A stretch of DNA of 64,000 nucleotides from Medicago truncatula (GCF_003473485.1 NC_053048.1:47256255-47320254); one strand, 5' to 3'; counted from the first letter of the stretch, positions 34,259 to 46,993 are shown. The notes: generated by a model not told the origin, from the letters alone. Translations and numbers: made by a program.

Positions 34259-34289
34259 CTAGATTTTTAACCCGTGCCCCGATCGGGTT
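34259..34289 (-). mobile_element. Helitron-like 3' end
   Basis: On the minus strand a hairpin (AACCCG / CGGGTT, 9-nt loop) is followed by six bases and CTAG, then T: the CTRR end with hairpin typical of Helitrons. The other end was not found. If real, the element extends to higher coordinates, into the repeats at 34560-34990. Confidence 0.5.
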
Positions 34290-34559
34290 TATTGTAAAGG
34301 GATTGACATACGAATAATAAAATGCAATATATAATTGATAACGGTGAAAAAATAAGTTGTAAGGTCACATCTTTTCATTTGCAAAGTTCCAAATATCAAA
34401 ATATATGATTTTTGTGTCGTGTGTGAAATTTTTACACGGTTTAGATTTTTTTTTTTTTTAGAGAAACACGTTTAAGGCTCGGTATAAATAACCAAGTTTA
34501 CATGGAAATTAGGGTAGCCGAGTTTGCATGGATATTAGGGTATTCTGCTCGTAAACGTA

Positions 34560-34990
34560 TAAAATAAGTGTAGACAATATTATAAAAAAAAGGCAACATG
34601 ATAGGAATGAAATAAAGGCATGAAATTGGTTAAAAAAAAAGTGTACAAAATATTGTAAAAAAAAAAGCATGAAATTTGTGCGATGAATTTTTCTAGTATT
34701 GTGTACAAAATATTGTAAAAAAAAAAAACAGGCAAGAGGATAGGAATGAAATTGGTGCGATCCATTTTTTTAGTATTAAAGAAGTGTACAAAATATTTCC
34801 TTAAAAAAAGAAAGTGTACAAAAAATTGTCAAAAAAAAAAAATCCAAAAAAACAAGAGTATAAAATAGAAGACATCAAATTTGATCATTGATATGCTCAT
34901 AGTTTCTACAAACGTGCAACATCAAATAAGTGTAGAAAATATTTCCTTAAAAAAAAAAAGGCAAGATGATAGGAATGATATTGTTGCGAT
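34560..34990. repeat. Loose tandem repeats around poly(A) tracts
   Basis: Four or five units contain gtgtacaaaatattgtaaa, a poly(A) run, and 'ggataggaatgaa' followed by 'attggtgcgat'. They probably belong to the Helitron-like element that ends at 34259. Confidence 0.6.
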
Positions 34991-35030
34991 GCATATTTTT
35001 AGAAGAAATTTGTTAGGTTAAATAATTGCA

Positions 35031-36869
35031 AATCTAATAAAGCAAATGAGCACGAATAAATTAGGTTAAATTGCTGCAGACCTAACAAAATTAATAAATA
35101 AGGATGTTCCTACCAAGTGAGCTAAGCTCATAAGGACAACCGTGTTTACTTTAAGGAAACATTTTAAATTTTCATTTTCTAAAATTTGTGTTAATTTACT
35201 TTAAAAAATATTTTGTGTTAATTTTAGCAACAAGGTGATAATAGAAATAAACAATGGTGTGCACGTTTTGCAAACATTCGTAGTCATATTTTCATTTCTC
35301 TCCCTCACAATTGTATATTTCAAGAGTTTATCTTCTTATCAGCTAATAAATATTTCACAAAGTAAACAAGATCTCGGTATCAATGATAATATGTTTTAAT
35401 CGGCCTTTTATAAGTCAAAAAAATTATTTTGAAAAAAGTCAAATTAATCATAAAAAATAATTAAATATGAATAGTGACATAACATCAAATAATGTTCAAA
35501 TGCCTGTAACCAAGCCGGAATTGTTCCTAAAAGATGAGATGATTTTATTGTTTTTGGACTTTTTTTTGAAGAAAACTAGAATAAAGGGGAAAAGAGATAA
35601 GAGAATTTTAGCTATCGTTTAAAAATGGAATAAGCAACGAAAAGTAAAGAGGAAAAGAGAAGGAAGAAAGCTATAGAAGCATCTGATTCTATGGAGCTAT
35701 GGAGGAACATATTTTTGTTCTTAGATGATGATGGAAAGAGAGAAAGAAAGTAGCTTTGCGTCTCATCCATCCACAGGAAAGCAAAATTCCAACTGGCCCG
35801 AATTTGTTCCATTAGAATCTCAATAATGCAGTGTTTTGATTCTCCTCAAGAATGCCTTTATTGTTTTCAAGTTGCATAATTCATGTGCCACTAGGATCAA
35901 ATGTTTATGCTAGCTAGTTTGATGCTTTCCTAGTTTAATTTCCAATGGATAAGGGATATGTCATTTGGAGTTTAAGATGAAAACTAAATAAAGTTGGATC
36001 AACAAAAGTTTGATATATTTGATTTAAAATTTGTATCGGACACATCAACTTTAATAACTCAACTGTGTAGAATGTAACCAAATTTTCAATTCTAAAAAGG
36101 ATTTTAGGACACCTTGGTATACTATCAAGTGGCTTGGTAAGTGCTAGTACTGAATTCATAAGCCATGCCCAACAAGCATGCAGAGTCACAGTGCATAGCC
36201 AAATTCAGTGTTTTGTGCCAGCAATATTTTTATCCTTTCACTTCAAGCCAGCGCTTCAAACGGAAATTCATGTCGCTGGAATTTCACGTCAATCCAAGAC
36301 AAGACATGTCTGCACCCGTATGCATATGTTGCACTCAAAAATAAGAAATCATTACTATATAGTGTTCTGAAATATTTGACAGCAGTAATAATTACAAACA
36401 TTTCACAAATAGTCACCCGTGAAAAATAATAGTACTCTTATGTCGTGGAATATGTATACATTTTTCTATAAATATATATATAAAATTGGGATACAGTTAT
36501 ATGAAAATGAGACAAAAATGTTCACATATTTCCTGTTGTTAGATAGAAATTGAGGAAGACTAAACAGTAAACCTTTTAACCATATGTAAAATAAAGTTCA
36601 CATGTTTTCTAGTGAATAGTGATTGTAATGTTTTTATTTTCTTTCATATAATGGAAACAAATATTGAGTTAAGGTAGGTTCAGTGTAGTTATTTCGCTTA
36701 TGAAAGCAATAAAAGTGTTGGATTTTATTTTTTTAACAAATCAAAATGGATTATATTGTTCAAACGAATAAGTGATTCACCTCAAATAAAGTGTGCTAAA
36801 GTGATAAATCACACAATCTGTTCATACCAGAAGGTTGCCACCACCAACTCAAAACAAAAAGACAAAATT
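35031..36869. other. Intergenic, no gene seen
   Basis: AT-rich DNA. I recognise no exon, RNA gene or element end. Confidence 0.5.
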
Positions 36870-37385
36870 ACATGCCACCCATACGAAGAAATGGATGCCT
36901 CCACTAGTCATGAAAACTAAAAGCTAGCGGAATGCAATTCGAAGAGAGCCAAAGAAAGGAATTGAACTTCACTTTATCAAGGATGCTTTGGGGATCTATT
37001 ACCGCATTTTTGAAGACACAGTTGTTCCGAGCTTTCCAAATTGCACAAATAGAAGCGAGCCAAATCACCTTAAAATAAAAATGGGAAGATCTCGGCATAC
37101 CCGCCAAATTAGTAAACTGTAAAAAGTGATTAGTTACCAATCCTAAAGAAACATATGAGATGCCAAGCCAATTACAAATCAAATACCAAACACTCCCAAA
37201 AATGTTGCAGCCAATGAAAAGATAATCTGCAGGCTCTAAATTTCCACACCCACCGACACACAGGTTGCCGTTCGGTTGTAGAACATGTCTTCTCACAAAA
37301 TTAACTCTTGTTGGAACTCTATCTTGAAGTAGTCGCCATGCAAAAACAGAAACTTTAGAAGGGACTAATTTATCTCATAAAAGTC
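36870..37385 (-). mobile_element. LINE fragment (zinc-binding end of reverse transcriptase)
   Basis: Minus strand reads DKLVPSKVSVFAWRLLQDRVPT, RVNFVRRHVLQPNGNLCVGGCG, then ADYLFIGCNIFGSVWYLI and IWLASICAIWKARNNCVF. This is the reverse-transcriptase zinc-binding domain (C-x2/3-C, H replaced) common at the end of plant LINEs. It is open over about 170 codons but lacks the rest of the element. Confidence 0.8.
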
Positions 37386-37768
37386 ACTCGGTTATGCTCT
37401 GTCTTATCATAAAATTGATGAATTCTACTCTTTTAATAGACTATAACCATTTATTCATGACATTTTTTTTTTCTTTTCTGTATTAATATTCAAATTTTTG
37501 ACCGTTTAACAGTAATGTTGGAGTTGTCATGTTTTTTTTTTGACAGAACAATTGTTATGTATTGACAATTATGTATAATTGGGTATTGCTGTTGGACCTG
37601 AAATAAAGCTATGCACATACACTTGAACATATTTAAAAGCTATGCACATTTAGTATAAACAATTTTTTCAGAGATTAAATAAAAACATATATTATATTGC
37701 TACATCACCATAATTCTTTAATTGCATTTAGAATTAATTGTAAAACATGAATAATAAAAAAGTGGGAT

Positions 37769-37892
37769 GTTCCGGTGAACATAATTCAGTTAGTAGGGAC
37801 ATGAATTATTATATGTAGGGGCCGGAGCTCAAACACCCCACTTATTCACCTTTAAAAAAAAGTAAATTCTAGGCAATAGTCTACTTGAAAAA
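37769..37892 (+). mobile_element. tRNA-derived SINE
   Basis: Carries cataattcagttagtaggg (A box), ggagctcaaacacccc (changed B box), 'ccacttattcacc', and an A-rich tail. The 13-mer aaaaaagtgggat flanks it (37756-37768, and again ending at 37905). Confidence 0.8.
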
Positions 37893-38179
37893 AAAAAAGT
37901 GGGATCAAAATGTAAGTGTAAAACTAATTTACACTTGCCTTAGTACATATGCCAATTAAACTCTACTTAAACAAAGAATCTAAACTGAATTCTGAATTTT
38001 CCACTTCCATACCTATCTCTTTCTGTTTTCTTTCTCTCCATTTCAAGCACTCTTTACAGAAAATCCCAAAGGAATTGAAGTTTAAAAGCATTCACTAGTA
38101 TCAACCATCCTTATATTTTCCTTCACTACAGAATCTCTAACCAAACCATCAATTCTTCTAACTGATCATATTCCAAAAA

Positions 38180-39450
38180 ATGAAAGGCATTGAAATCTTC
38201 TGTGCATCACAAGCCTCAACAGCCATATGTCTTAATACTAATCATGCTTCTTCTTCTTCTTCTTCCAACACCATTAATCACTTTGGTGGTAGAGCCATTG
38301 ATCGCCACAACCCCATCATCACAGATCCAAAAAGAACTCCAGCAAGAGATCTCACTGTCACTGCTCCTAGTTCACCTTCTCCTTTACCCATCAACCCTAA
38401 ACATGTCCATGAAAAGGCCAAGAAAAACACTACTTCAAAGCTTAGCGATAAGAAAAAGAAAAATGCAACAAAGAGTACTCATGATCAGAAGAAGAAAAGT
38501 ACTACTACAACAGAAAAAGTGACTGAACATATTGCAAACAATTACTCTTCAAAACCGGTTGATAGTATTTTAAGAAGGAGTTGGGTTAAGCCAGCTTCTG
38601 ATTTAATCACTCCTCCTACTTCATCAAGATATTTGCTTGGTGACACAGTTTCTTTGGATGGTGTATTAGATTATGAACCTGTTTTGGGTTTAACTAAGGT
38701 TGATGATAACAAAAAGAATGCTCAAGTGCTTCATGAAGATGAAGATAAACATTCATCTAAACAGTATTCAAGCTCCTCTGTTCCAAAGTCTAGTTCTACA
38801 AACCAGGTTAGTATCTCTTTTCTCTCTGTGTGTAAATTATTTCACATGTGTATAAGCAAGTTTTTCATTGTATAGTATAGACAATGGACTTGAGTGTTTC
38901 TTTTGAATGAATTGTGTTGCAGGTTGTGGTGTTGAGGGTTTCTCTGCATTGTAAAGGTTGTGAAGGGAAGGTCAGGAAACATCTCTCCAGAATGCAAGGT
39001 ATGCAAATCATAGCCTCTTTCTTGAAAACCAGTAATTAAAATTCATGTTAATCATCCACCTAGCTATTACAACCATCTAAACCATGGTGTTTGGTTGGAT
39101 ATATATGTAACATTCATGTCATATACTCATATTTATTGAATTTCACTTCACTTTAACACGGGATTTCTCAAAATGAAACAACCATGTTTATGGTCACGTT
39201 TTATTGCTTGATAAAAGTAAACAATAATTCTTTGCATTCAAAAAAGAAAAAACATTCCATAATTATTTTTGTATTGGTAATAAAATGGGCAGGGGTTACG
39301 TCCTTCAACATAGACTTTGCAGCCAAGAAGGTTACAGTAGTTGGTGATGTAACTCCATTGAGCGTAATGGCAAGCATATCAAAGGTGAAGACTGCACAAA
39401 TTTGGCCAGAATCTGCTACTGCTGAAGCAAAGAAAACAAATACGATATAA
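38180..39450 (+). CDS. NaKR1/SPP-like heavy-metal-associated (HMA) domain protein
   Basis: Three exons: 38180-38806, 38923-38998 and 39293-39450, GT/AG borders, 861 nt, 286 aa. It starts MKGIEIFCASQASTAIC, nearly the same as Arabidopsis NaKR1 (SODIUM POTASSIUM ROOT DEFECTIVE 1). A long low-complexity Lys/Ser/Thr region follows. RRSWVKPASDLITPP...SRYLLGD (about 131-155) is the conserved block before the HMA domain. The HMA domain (about 210-275) has the metal-binding CKGC motif in VSLHCKGCEGKVRKHLSRM and ends FNIDFAAKKVTVVGDVTPL. NaKR1 acts in phloem on ion balance and transport of FT. There is no CaaX box at the C-terminus (ends KTNTI), so it is not an isoprenylated HIPP. Intron positions within the HMA domain fit the family. 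Confidence 0.92.
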
Positions 39451-41388
39451 TAGACTGTTGATGATTTTGTATGCTTTGAGTCTGAATTGAATTAGTGTAA
39501 ATGCGAATGTGTAGCTTTTGATGAGATTTTATAGTTTTAATTGGTAGAAACTTTATCTTTGAATAAGGATTGGCCTAATTTCTCCCAAGAGAAAATTTAC
39601 ATTGTATAAATGATGTGACAAAATTAAAGGCAGCTATTTTTATTCGAAAGCAATGTCATTTCTCACCATTTTAAAGTTTAAATCCCAATCTAGAAGTGTT
39701 TGGAAAATCTCAATTATTATCTCTCTTTCTATACTATAATAATAATATGGTGTTGATTATATCGTGCGGGCATAGTTGTTGATAGTATAAAAAATAACTA
39801 TAGAATATGATACAAATAAAATATCACCCGTTTGTTCAGAAGTGATTATTGGTTTAACTTTTTGGAGGCATATATATGCCTTGGTGCTTGCTTTATAACC
39901 GTCCATCTTCTTTTCACCAAAAGTTTAGCTCGCTGTAGCATAGAGCTTCATTGTAAAGATAGAGCAGTGCATATATATATATTCGCCAAGAATATATAAT
40001 AAGTTTAAAGGAGCTAGTTAATTAACATAAGTGAATGCTTGAATGATGATGTTTTAAAGTCAAGCTAGTTCGTGACACTTGACAAAGTGATTCACAAAAG
40101 AAGTTGCGCATGACATAAAACAAATGGCGAATAAGTGATTTGGTACTTATTATATGTTCACAATATCTAAGTCTCATTATTATTGTTGTACGGATAGAGA
40201 CCGATTAGAGGTCAGTACAGTCCTTGTGTGTATGACTGAAAGCACAACATCCTCCTCTTTGGATTTATTAGGACTTCAATTCCTCATTTGAGAGACAACA
40301 AAATTAAGGGTATGCTTGCTTAGATCGAAAGTTTTGGATGATTAAGTTAATATTTTGTTATATATTTGAGATTATTTAAAAATTGAAAGAATAACATTAC
40401 GATGATATGACATTTCAAAAACTTTTTATAGCGTCCTTAATTTAAAAAACAAAAATAAATCCTCGCCTCTTGTGATCCCCTCGGAAATCATCCTTCCAAA
40501 CGTACCTAAGTGGAACATTAAGTGGAGTTTCAAAACTGAACTTATCAGCTCTTTAATTGTATGAAATGAGTATCTGGTTATAAAAAGCCCACATTGCAGG
40601 TTGCAGACATTAAATCCATTAGTTCCCTCAGCAGATTATAGAAAGCAAAAAAGTTTATACCGATGCAAATTTTTGTTGGCACCCCTTCAAATTAAGGGAA
40701 GCCGACACGTTAAATTGAATCACTTCATGCATCCCACCACAGCAAAGACCAACCTTCTCAATAGACAATCGTCTGCGATAAGTCTTCTGGTTCAAGGAAA
40801 ACCTTTATACAACTCCTAAACACATCAACTGTACTCAAAATCGATCATTGATCAATACTGCAGAAATTCAGACACAACACCTAACAAATATGCAGTAAAA
40901 GATTTTGTTTTGAATTTGGAGTTTTTGTTCCATCAACATTCATTGATCAATCAAAATCATACATCCAAAAACAAGTAGAAGAATTTATTCGCGAAGAATC
41001 TAGAATGACAATCTTCTCAGCATGAGCATAATTCCTTAACTGATGGATTCCTCTCAGTTCCCCCTTCCTATTCATGAACGTTATAATCTTTACAATTTTA
41101 GTGAACAGCCGTTGGAAACACGACTTGTTGTATTGCAAGCATATAACTTGCCATGAGCTACCTTAATATACACTTTAGCTTTTCAACTTGAGAAACTTAT
41201 ATATTTCCCTCACCAAAAGCATACTGATAGCAGACCTGGTGAATAGAGAACCGAAGGAACTACTAAATTTGAGCTCAAAGGTACACCTCGAATACAGAAT
41301 CAGTAAAACCATAACTTGAGTTCCTAGGTAGTCCTCAAATACATAACCAATACAGAAAATGGTGTATATGCCTGAACCTTGTTTTGAA
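39451..41388. other. Intergenic, no gene seen
   Basis: 3' flank of the NaKR1-like gene, then AT-rich DNA with no recognised exon or repeat. Confidence 0.5.
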
Positions 41389-41880
41389 TCATTTTGTATG
41401 ACTAGGCAAGGAGAGCACAGCTAAGGGATTTGCTCCAAGACTGGTAATTGCTACCGATGAGAGGAGGGGAGACAAGAATAGCACCAGGATTTTCACCAGG
41501 GTGAAGGTAATACAGAGATGTGACAATGGGACAAGAATCACCATTGTTAGAGTACTGAGAAGTAGTAGAACTCGAAGGATCTTCCATGGAAAAAGGGAAG
41601 AAGAATTAGAAGAAGAGAAAAGAAAGAGAAAAAGGAAATTATGATGAATGCTGAAGAACAATGTTCACTGATACCATATAGAGGAAATTACAAGTATAGA
41701 GAGAAAATGAATCAACATTGTATTGAATGATTACAAAGGGAAGGATTACAAGTATATATACACAGTGTGTGTGAAGGGGAAGTCTCTAACTAACTGTAAC
41801 AACCCTTAACCAATCATAACTAACTGCAACCAGAGTTAGTTTATCAGTTAAGTTTGGTTCGAATGTACAAAATACAGCTG
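41389..41880 (-). mobile_element. Fossil Copia LTR-retrotransposon fragment
   Basis: A short minus-strand piece resembles the Copia gag N-terminal region (YYLHPGENPGAILVSPPL, GSNYQSW). Upstream of it is a primer-binding-like site, tggtatcag (41663-41671), as used by Copia elements with initiator tRNA-Met. Beyond that, 41676-41880 is probably LTR remnant. Broken and largely missing; old. Confidence 0.75.
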
Positions 41881-42466
41881 GCTTGCATATCAAGTAACTA
41901 TGTTAAGGCTTGGTATCTAATAACTTTACTACCTTCCAATACAAAAATGGTTCAATAAACTCATCCGGCAACTGGTTTACCGTTGCTAGCAATTGTTTAT
42001 CACATGAGCCTTATCGAGAATCTTTAATTGTAAATTTTTTAACAATTCATTTTTATGTTTTTAAGTACCAATTTTATCTTCAATACTATACTCTCTCATA
42101 TTCCCTCTCCCAATTTTGCACTTCCAAATGAATAAAAATAATATTTTATTGTTCTGTCACCAAAAAAAATATCACAACAAAAGATATAACACTTCAATTC
42201 ATTTTTATTATCTTTAAAAAAAACATTTTTATTATATGTAATTATCTTTGAGTGGGGATACATTTGTCTTTGAAGATGATAATAGTGTCCAAACATTCAA
42301 ATTTTCAAATCAGTGGGAATAGATGGTTAGTTAACATATAAAGAGGTGTTGAAAAAAATCTCTCTATATAAGTATATCATATCATCCCAATTATTCATTC
42401 ACAGCATACAAACTCTTCTTTGACTTTCTTGATACCCTACCCTCACTCTTACCATCAACAAATTCC
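41881..42466. other. Upstream region of the DUF7086 gene
   Basis: No exon seen. A TATA-like tatataag lies near 42363, about 100 bp before the start codon at 42467. Confidence 0.45.
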
Positions 42467-43525
42467 ATGGAAAGAAAGAAGAAACAACTCATCAGTGATA
42501 ACTCAAAGATGATGAACCATGCTGATCATGCTGCACTTTCATGTGATGAAGATGATGCTCCTCCTCATGACATTATCGACGCATCATCGTCTACACTCTC
42601 ACGACCATCTTCATCACCACCACTCTCTGCTGATACACAAACATTCTTTAATTTAAAGATGATGAAGAAGCATGTGGATCCATCTTGGCTTACACTCTCA
42701 CAGCCATCTTCATCACCACCACTCCATAAGCCTTTACCATCTGAATACACACCATCATCACCCCCTAGACCTCCACCATTTGAATACACGCCATTAACAC
42801 CCTCCACACGCCCTATTGATCCTCAAACATTCTTCTATTCCGAACTCATCACTTCTCTTCCTCGTCCTCCTAATTTTGACTCTAACCCTAATAATCTTGC
42901 CCTAATTCCCAAATTACCATTCCACTATCATCAAGAACAAGAACAAGATCTTTCTCCTCCTACCAATAAGGTGCTGGGACGACGTCAACGTATTCTACCA
43001 AAGCACCAACCTGTGAAAAAGAGACGACTAACTAAGAGCATGGCAGTTCCACCACCATTCCCATGGGCCACTTCGAAACGTGCCATCTTGCACACACTTG
43101 ACCACATGTTATCCGTAGTGAAACTCAATACTATCTCTGGAACTCTTGAATGCAAAGTCTGTAAGTTTCAACAAGACATTCAGTTTGATTTGGTTGAGAA
43201 TTTTGAGAAAGTGACAAGGTTCATAGAGGAAAGAAGGAACGAGATGTGTGATCGTGCACCCGTTGAATGGATGAATCCAGTGATACCAAACTGCAAGAGT
43301 TGTGGACAAGAGAAAGCAATGCATCCATTGATGACAAAGAAGAGAAATATAAATTGGTTGTTCTTGCTGTTGGGTCAAATGATAGGATGTTGCAATCTTG
43401 ATCAATTGAAGTATTTCTGCAAACATGCTGATATACACAGAACAGGTGCCAAAAATAGATTGATTTATTCAACTTATTTTGGTTTATGCAAACAGCTCCA
43501 ACCAAACACGCCCTTCCTTCCATAG
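42467..43525 (+). CDS. DUF7086 domain protein
   Basis: Single exon, 352 aa, with an ATG 45 bp inside a C/T-rich leader. The first half is Pro/Ser-rich and low complexity, with an internal repeat (two LSRPSSSPP / LSQPSSSPP blocks and two EYTP blocks). A basic stretch KKRRLTK (about 184-190) could be a nuclear signal. The C-terminal part from PPFPWAT (about 197) to the end is the plant-specific DUF7086: TLECKVCKFQQ (Cys about 227 and 230), NCKSCGQEKAMHP (about 275 and 278), INWLFLLLGQMIGCCNL, LKYFCKHADIHRTGAKNRLIY. The paired CxxC motifs suggest metal binding. Function unknown. Followed by a ~290-bp tandem duplication. Confidence 0.8.
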   Translation: MERKKKQLISDNSKMMNHADHAALSCDEDDAPPHDIIDASSSTLSRPSSSPPLSADTQTFFNLKMMKKHVDPSWLTLSQPSSSPPLHKPLPSEYTPSSPPRPPPFEYTPLTPSTRPIDPQTFFYSELITSLPRPPNFDSNPNNLALIPKLPFHYHQEQEQDLSPPTNKVLGRRQRILPKHQPVKKRRLTKSMAVPPPFPWATSKRAILHTLDHMLSVVKLNTISGTLECKVCKFQQDIQFDLVENFEKVTRFIEERRNEMCDRAPVEWMNPVIPNCKSCGQEKAMHPLMTKKRNINWLFLLLGQMIGCCNLDQLKYFCKHADIHRTGAKNRLIYSTYFGLCKQLQPNTPFLP

Positions 43526-43554
43526 AGTACTACAAATTAAATATTTTGTTATTT

Positions 43555-44113
43555 TTTTGGTTTGATCTTGATAAGTACGGTATCTCTGATATATGTTAGG
43601 TTTTATTTGAACGGTTTTTCGTATTTTTTTCCTATGTTAATTAGGTTTTATTTTCGCCATTATGTTCTGACAGATTGTTTAATTTCCTGGTTGTGTTAGT
43701 GTGTATTTCAAATTTTAAGTGAACGTTATTACTCTATAATTTTGATGTTGGCATGCAGTACTCAATGTAATTTTGTTTGAAATATCCCAGATACTGAATA
43801 GTAGAGGTATGTAATTGCTTATTTCTTCATAATAATTCAATATTGTTCTTTTGTTGGATTGATCTTGATCAGTACAGTATTTCTGATATATGTTAGGTTT
43901 TATTTGAAGGGTTTTTCTTAAAAAATTTCAAGTTAATTAGGTTTTATTTTCTCTGTTATGTTTAGACAGATTGTTTAATTTGCTGATTGTGTTAGCGTGT
44001 ATTTCAAATTCTCAATGAATGTTTTTACTCTATAATTTTGATGTTGACATGTAGTACTCAATATAATTTCTATTTGGAAATATCACAGTGTGAATTGTTG
44101 GTATGTACAGAGT
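43555..44113. repeat. Tandem duplication of ~290 bp behind the DUF7086 gene
   Basis: Units at about 43555-43853 and 43854-44113 share ctgatatatgttaggtttta, 'agacagattgtttaattt', actctataattttgatgttg and 'agtactcaat' in order, at roughly 85 percent identity. Probably in or near the 3' untranslated region. Confidence 0.8.
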
Positions 44114-44725
44114 TGAACTTGTGACTATCATTCCAACTCCATGTTCTTCCCCCAAACCACTCCAACTCTATCAATTGTTGAATCAATGTTTTACAATTTG
44201 AACTGAGCCATACATTTCAATCTGTCGAAATTTGGGGGAAGGAACCGGGCATTTCAATAAATTATTTTGGCAATTCAACAGTGATTTCCAATTGAACGGT
44301 TTAAGGCGGTTAAATCATGATTCAGAGGTCTTAATCATTTGATTTCCGATTCAAATATTAAAATATGGGAGCGGAGGGGAGGGAATAACTTAAACTTGAT
44401 GTGTTTGGTTCAATTTGTAGAAGGGAAGAGAGGGAAGGGGAGCAAATCTCTTTAAAATTTTATTGCATTGTCATACTTATCCTTAAATTAATTTAAAATC
44501 TCAATATTAACTTTATAACAACTTTTATTATTATTATTATTAGGTTCTATTATCATTGAAACAACATTATTAAAAAAAATAGTATAAATGACAGCCATCA
44601 GATTAAAAAGAAATGGTTGAGATTAAATGCAGTTAATTCACACTCATTGTAGGCAATCAATTATGACCTCCCGCTAGGATCCGTTCACACCAGCTGTAAG
44701 TCTTTAATCTCAACCACTAAATTAA

Positions 44726-45541
44726 GGGGGGTGTATTGGATTAGAATTTTAAAAGACTATTTTAATAAAAAAAAGTCTTTAAGATTTTAAAAGACTGTGA
44801 GATTGTATTTGATTCTGTGAGATTTTAAAAGACTTTTTACGTAAAAGATATTATACACTCAAGATTTTAAAGGATTTATCACACTGACTTTTAAGGATTT
44901 CAAAGGATTTTATGTGATTTTAAAATTTCAAAAGATTCAATGATTTTTAGGGGAAAAGGAACAAACTTACAAGCGTGAATGATAAAAATAATGAAAAAAT
45001 AAATTCTAGCGTTTGAATAAAGAAAAATAAAACCAATAAAAAATTCTTTTACTATTGATTTTCAAATTTTATGAATTTTATAAGATTTTAAGGAACTAAA
45101 AAACACTCTAATACATTATTCTCAATACACATTTTTTATTTGTTAAAAATGTTATTCCCACAAAATTCAATTGTACATGTTTAAAATTATGCCAGCACTT
45201 GCAAATCTTTCAAAAAAAAATATATTGTGTCAGCCATTACAAATCAGTCGAGTTACACGAGTATACTGAGTGTTAACTCAGTCAAACTCGTTAAACCTTC
45301 CAATTTTACCAGAAACCGATTTTACCTCAGAGTTAACACGATTTTTGTACCTAAAAGCGTAAACTCGGTAATCTCGAAGAGTTAACACTCGATTTGCGGA
45401 ACGTTGATTACGACATACTCTCTATCATAATATTCTCAATACAATTTTTTATTTTTTTGAGATAGAGAGAGGGAGAGAGGGGGGATGAGAGATGAGAGAG
45501 AGAGAGAGAGAGAATGGAGAGATAGAGAAACGAAGAGAGAA

Positions 45542-45580
<39 letters not shown>

Positions 45581-45922
45581 ACAAAGAGATAGTAACTTTT
45601 AAAAGAAAAACAATCTCAAGAAATCTCATATTTTCATGAAAGATTTTTTCTTGTTAAAATTACACTACAAAATCCATCAAAATCCAATTTATTAAACAAT
45701 CATTCGAAATTTGAATGATTTTGAATACCACAAGACTTTTTTTAAGTGATGAAAAGTCTTGATTGAATATCTCAAGACTTTTTTAAAATGACAAAGAGTC
45801 TTAATTGAATATCACAAGACATTTTTTAAATTGCAAAAAGTCTTGATTAAATACCACAAAACTTTTTCATAATTAAAAAGTCTTTTAAAATCTCATAGCT
45901 TAATCTAATGGCTCGCATTTAT
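44726..45922. mobile_element. Possible hAT-like foldback element with GA repeat
   Basis: The left part starts ggggggtgtattgg and repeats 'attttaaaagact'; the right part has the inverse, agtcttttaaaat, and ends 'cttaatctaatggct'. An 8-mer taaattaa flanks it (44718-44725 and 45923-45930), but it is low complexity. No coding seen. Confidence 0.5.
45464..45577. repeat. (GA)n-rich microsatellite
   Basis: Interrupted ga/gaga runs, the longest about 30 bp near 45546-45577. Confidence 0.9.
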
Positions 45923-46764
45923 TAAATTAAAAAACATTTAAAGTGAGACACATACAATTCCCTCCATGTTCTCTACGGGCTAATTAAACAAATTCATAGC
46001 TGCTTCCCAAACTTGCTGTGACTCAGTTGGGCTTTCTTTTTTTTTTTCTACCGTAATCATAGCAAAAATTGTAATATTAGAGGGATAGAAAAGTAATTTA
46101 ATTTTAAAATTCCTACCCTTCCTTTGTGAACCCAAACATATATTTGATTAAAATTCCTCATCTCCCCTTCCCTTCCTTTCCCTCCCATCATTTGAACCAA
46201 ACATATATTTAATTGAAATATCTCCCCTTCCCTTTCCCCCTTTCCCTCCCCTCCCCTCCCCTTCGTTGAACCAAACCGACCCTCAGTTGAACTTTTTTTT
46301 TTTTCCTACCGTAATCATAGCAAAAATTATATAGGTGAACCTTTAATCGATGGGATGAAATTAGGCAATCAACTGGGAATTTGTGGACAAGTTCATCTAT
46401 ACTTTTTTTTTTAAGGGGATCATCCTTGAATCTGAGAAATCACTATTCAGAATCGCAACATATTTGTAAGGATGAAAATCTCAATCATGAACGATGTAGT
46501 AATAACCACAAATAGCAAATACGCATACATGCTTTTCGATTAAAAATTTGAATTCATAAAACTAGAATCAATATACCATGATTTCTCATCGATATATAAA
46601 CAAATTATGAAATTGAGAATTTTATCAAAAACATTGATCATGTGCTATGTGCTGAACAACAGAAGAAGGAGATATGTGAAGCAGTGCATTTGATCTTCGG
46701 TGATAATGCAGAGCTACAGTGCAGTGCACGGAAAGGAATTTATTTTTTAATTCATAATATGGAC

Positions 46765-46888
46765 CATAGGATTTATTAATTTTAATGGTTGAGATTTGGT
46801 GTATATATATGCACACGATCTGTTGACATCAGGTGTAACTCTTTTGACTTACACCAAATCTCAACCATTAAAATTAATAAATCCTATG
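46765..46888. repeat. Perfect 38-bp inverted repeat (hairpin)
   Basis: 46765-46802 and 46851-46888 are exact reverse complements around a 48-bp loop. The core aatggttgagatttggtg also occurs in part elsewhere in the window (near 44613). A MITE is the likeliest origin. Confidence 0.85.
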
Positions 46889-46900
46889 AATCCTATAAGG

Positions 46901-46903
<3 letters not shown>

Positions 46904-46945
<42 letters not shown>
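46904..46945. repeat. (TA)n microsatellite
   Basis: About 21 TA units in a row. Confidence 0.95.
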
Positions 46946-46949
<4 letters not shown>

Positions 46950-46993
46950 CTTATAACAACTTTTATTATTATTAAATATATTATCCTTAATTA

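Larger units (their letters stand above)
44370..46335. repeat. Composite repeat: inverted G/C tracts and a direct repeat
   Basis: A purine-rich arm at about 44370-44460 (aggggaggg..., 'tgtttggttcaa') faces pyrimidine-rich arms at 46155-46275 ('ttgaaccaaacatatat', ccctcccctcccc). A direct repeat 'ctaccgtaatcatagcaaaaatt' occurs at about 46050 and 46305. Boundaries are unclear; it likely holds nested elements. Confidence 0.45.

Noticed and set aside
38190-38522. 110-aa frame rich in Leu
   Set aside because: It is the shifted-frame shadow of the NaKR1-like first exon.
45408-45629. 73-aa Ser/Leu-rich minus-strand frame
   Set aside because: Product of the GA microsatellite.
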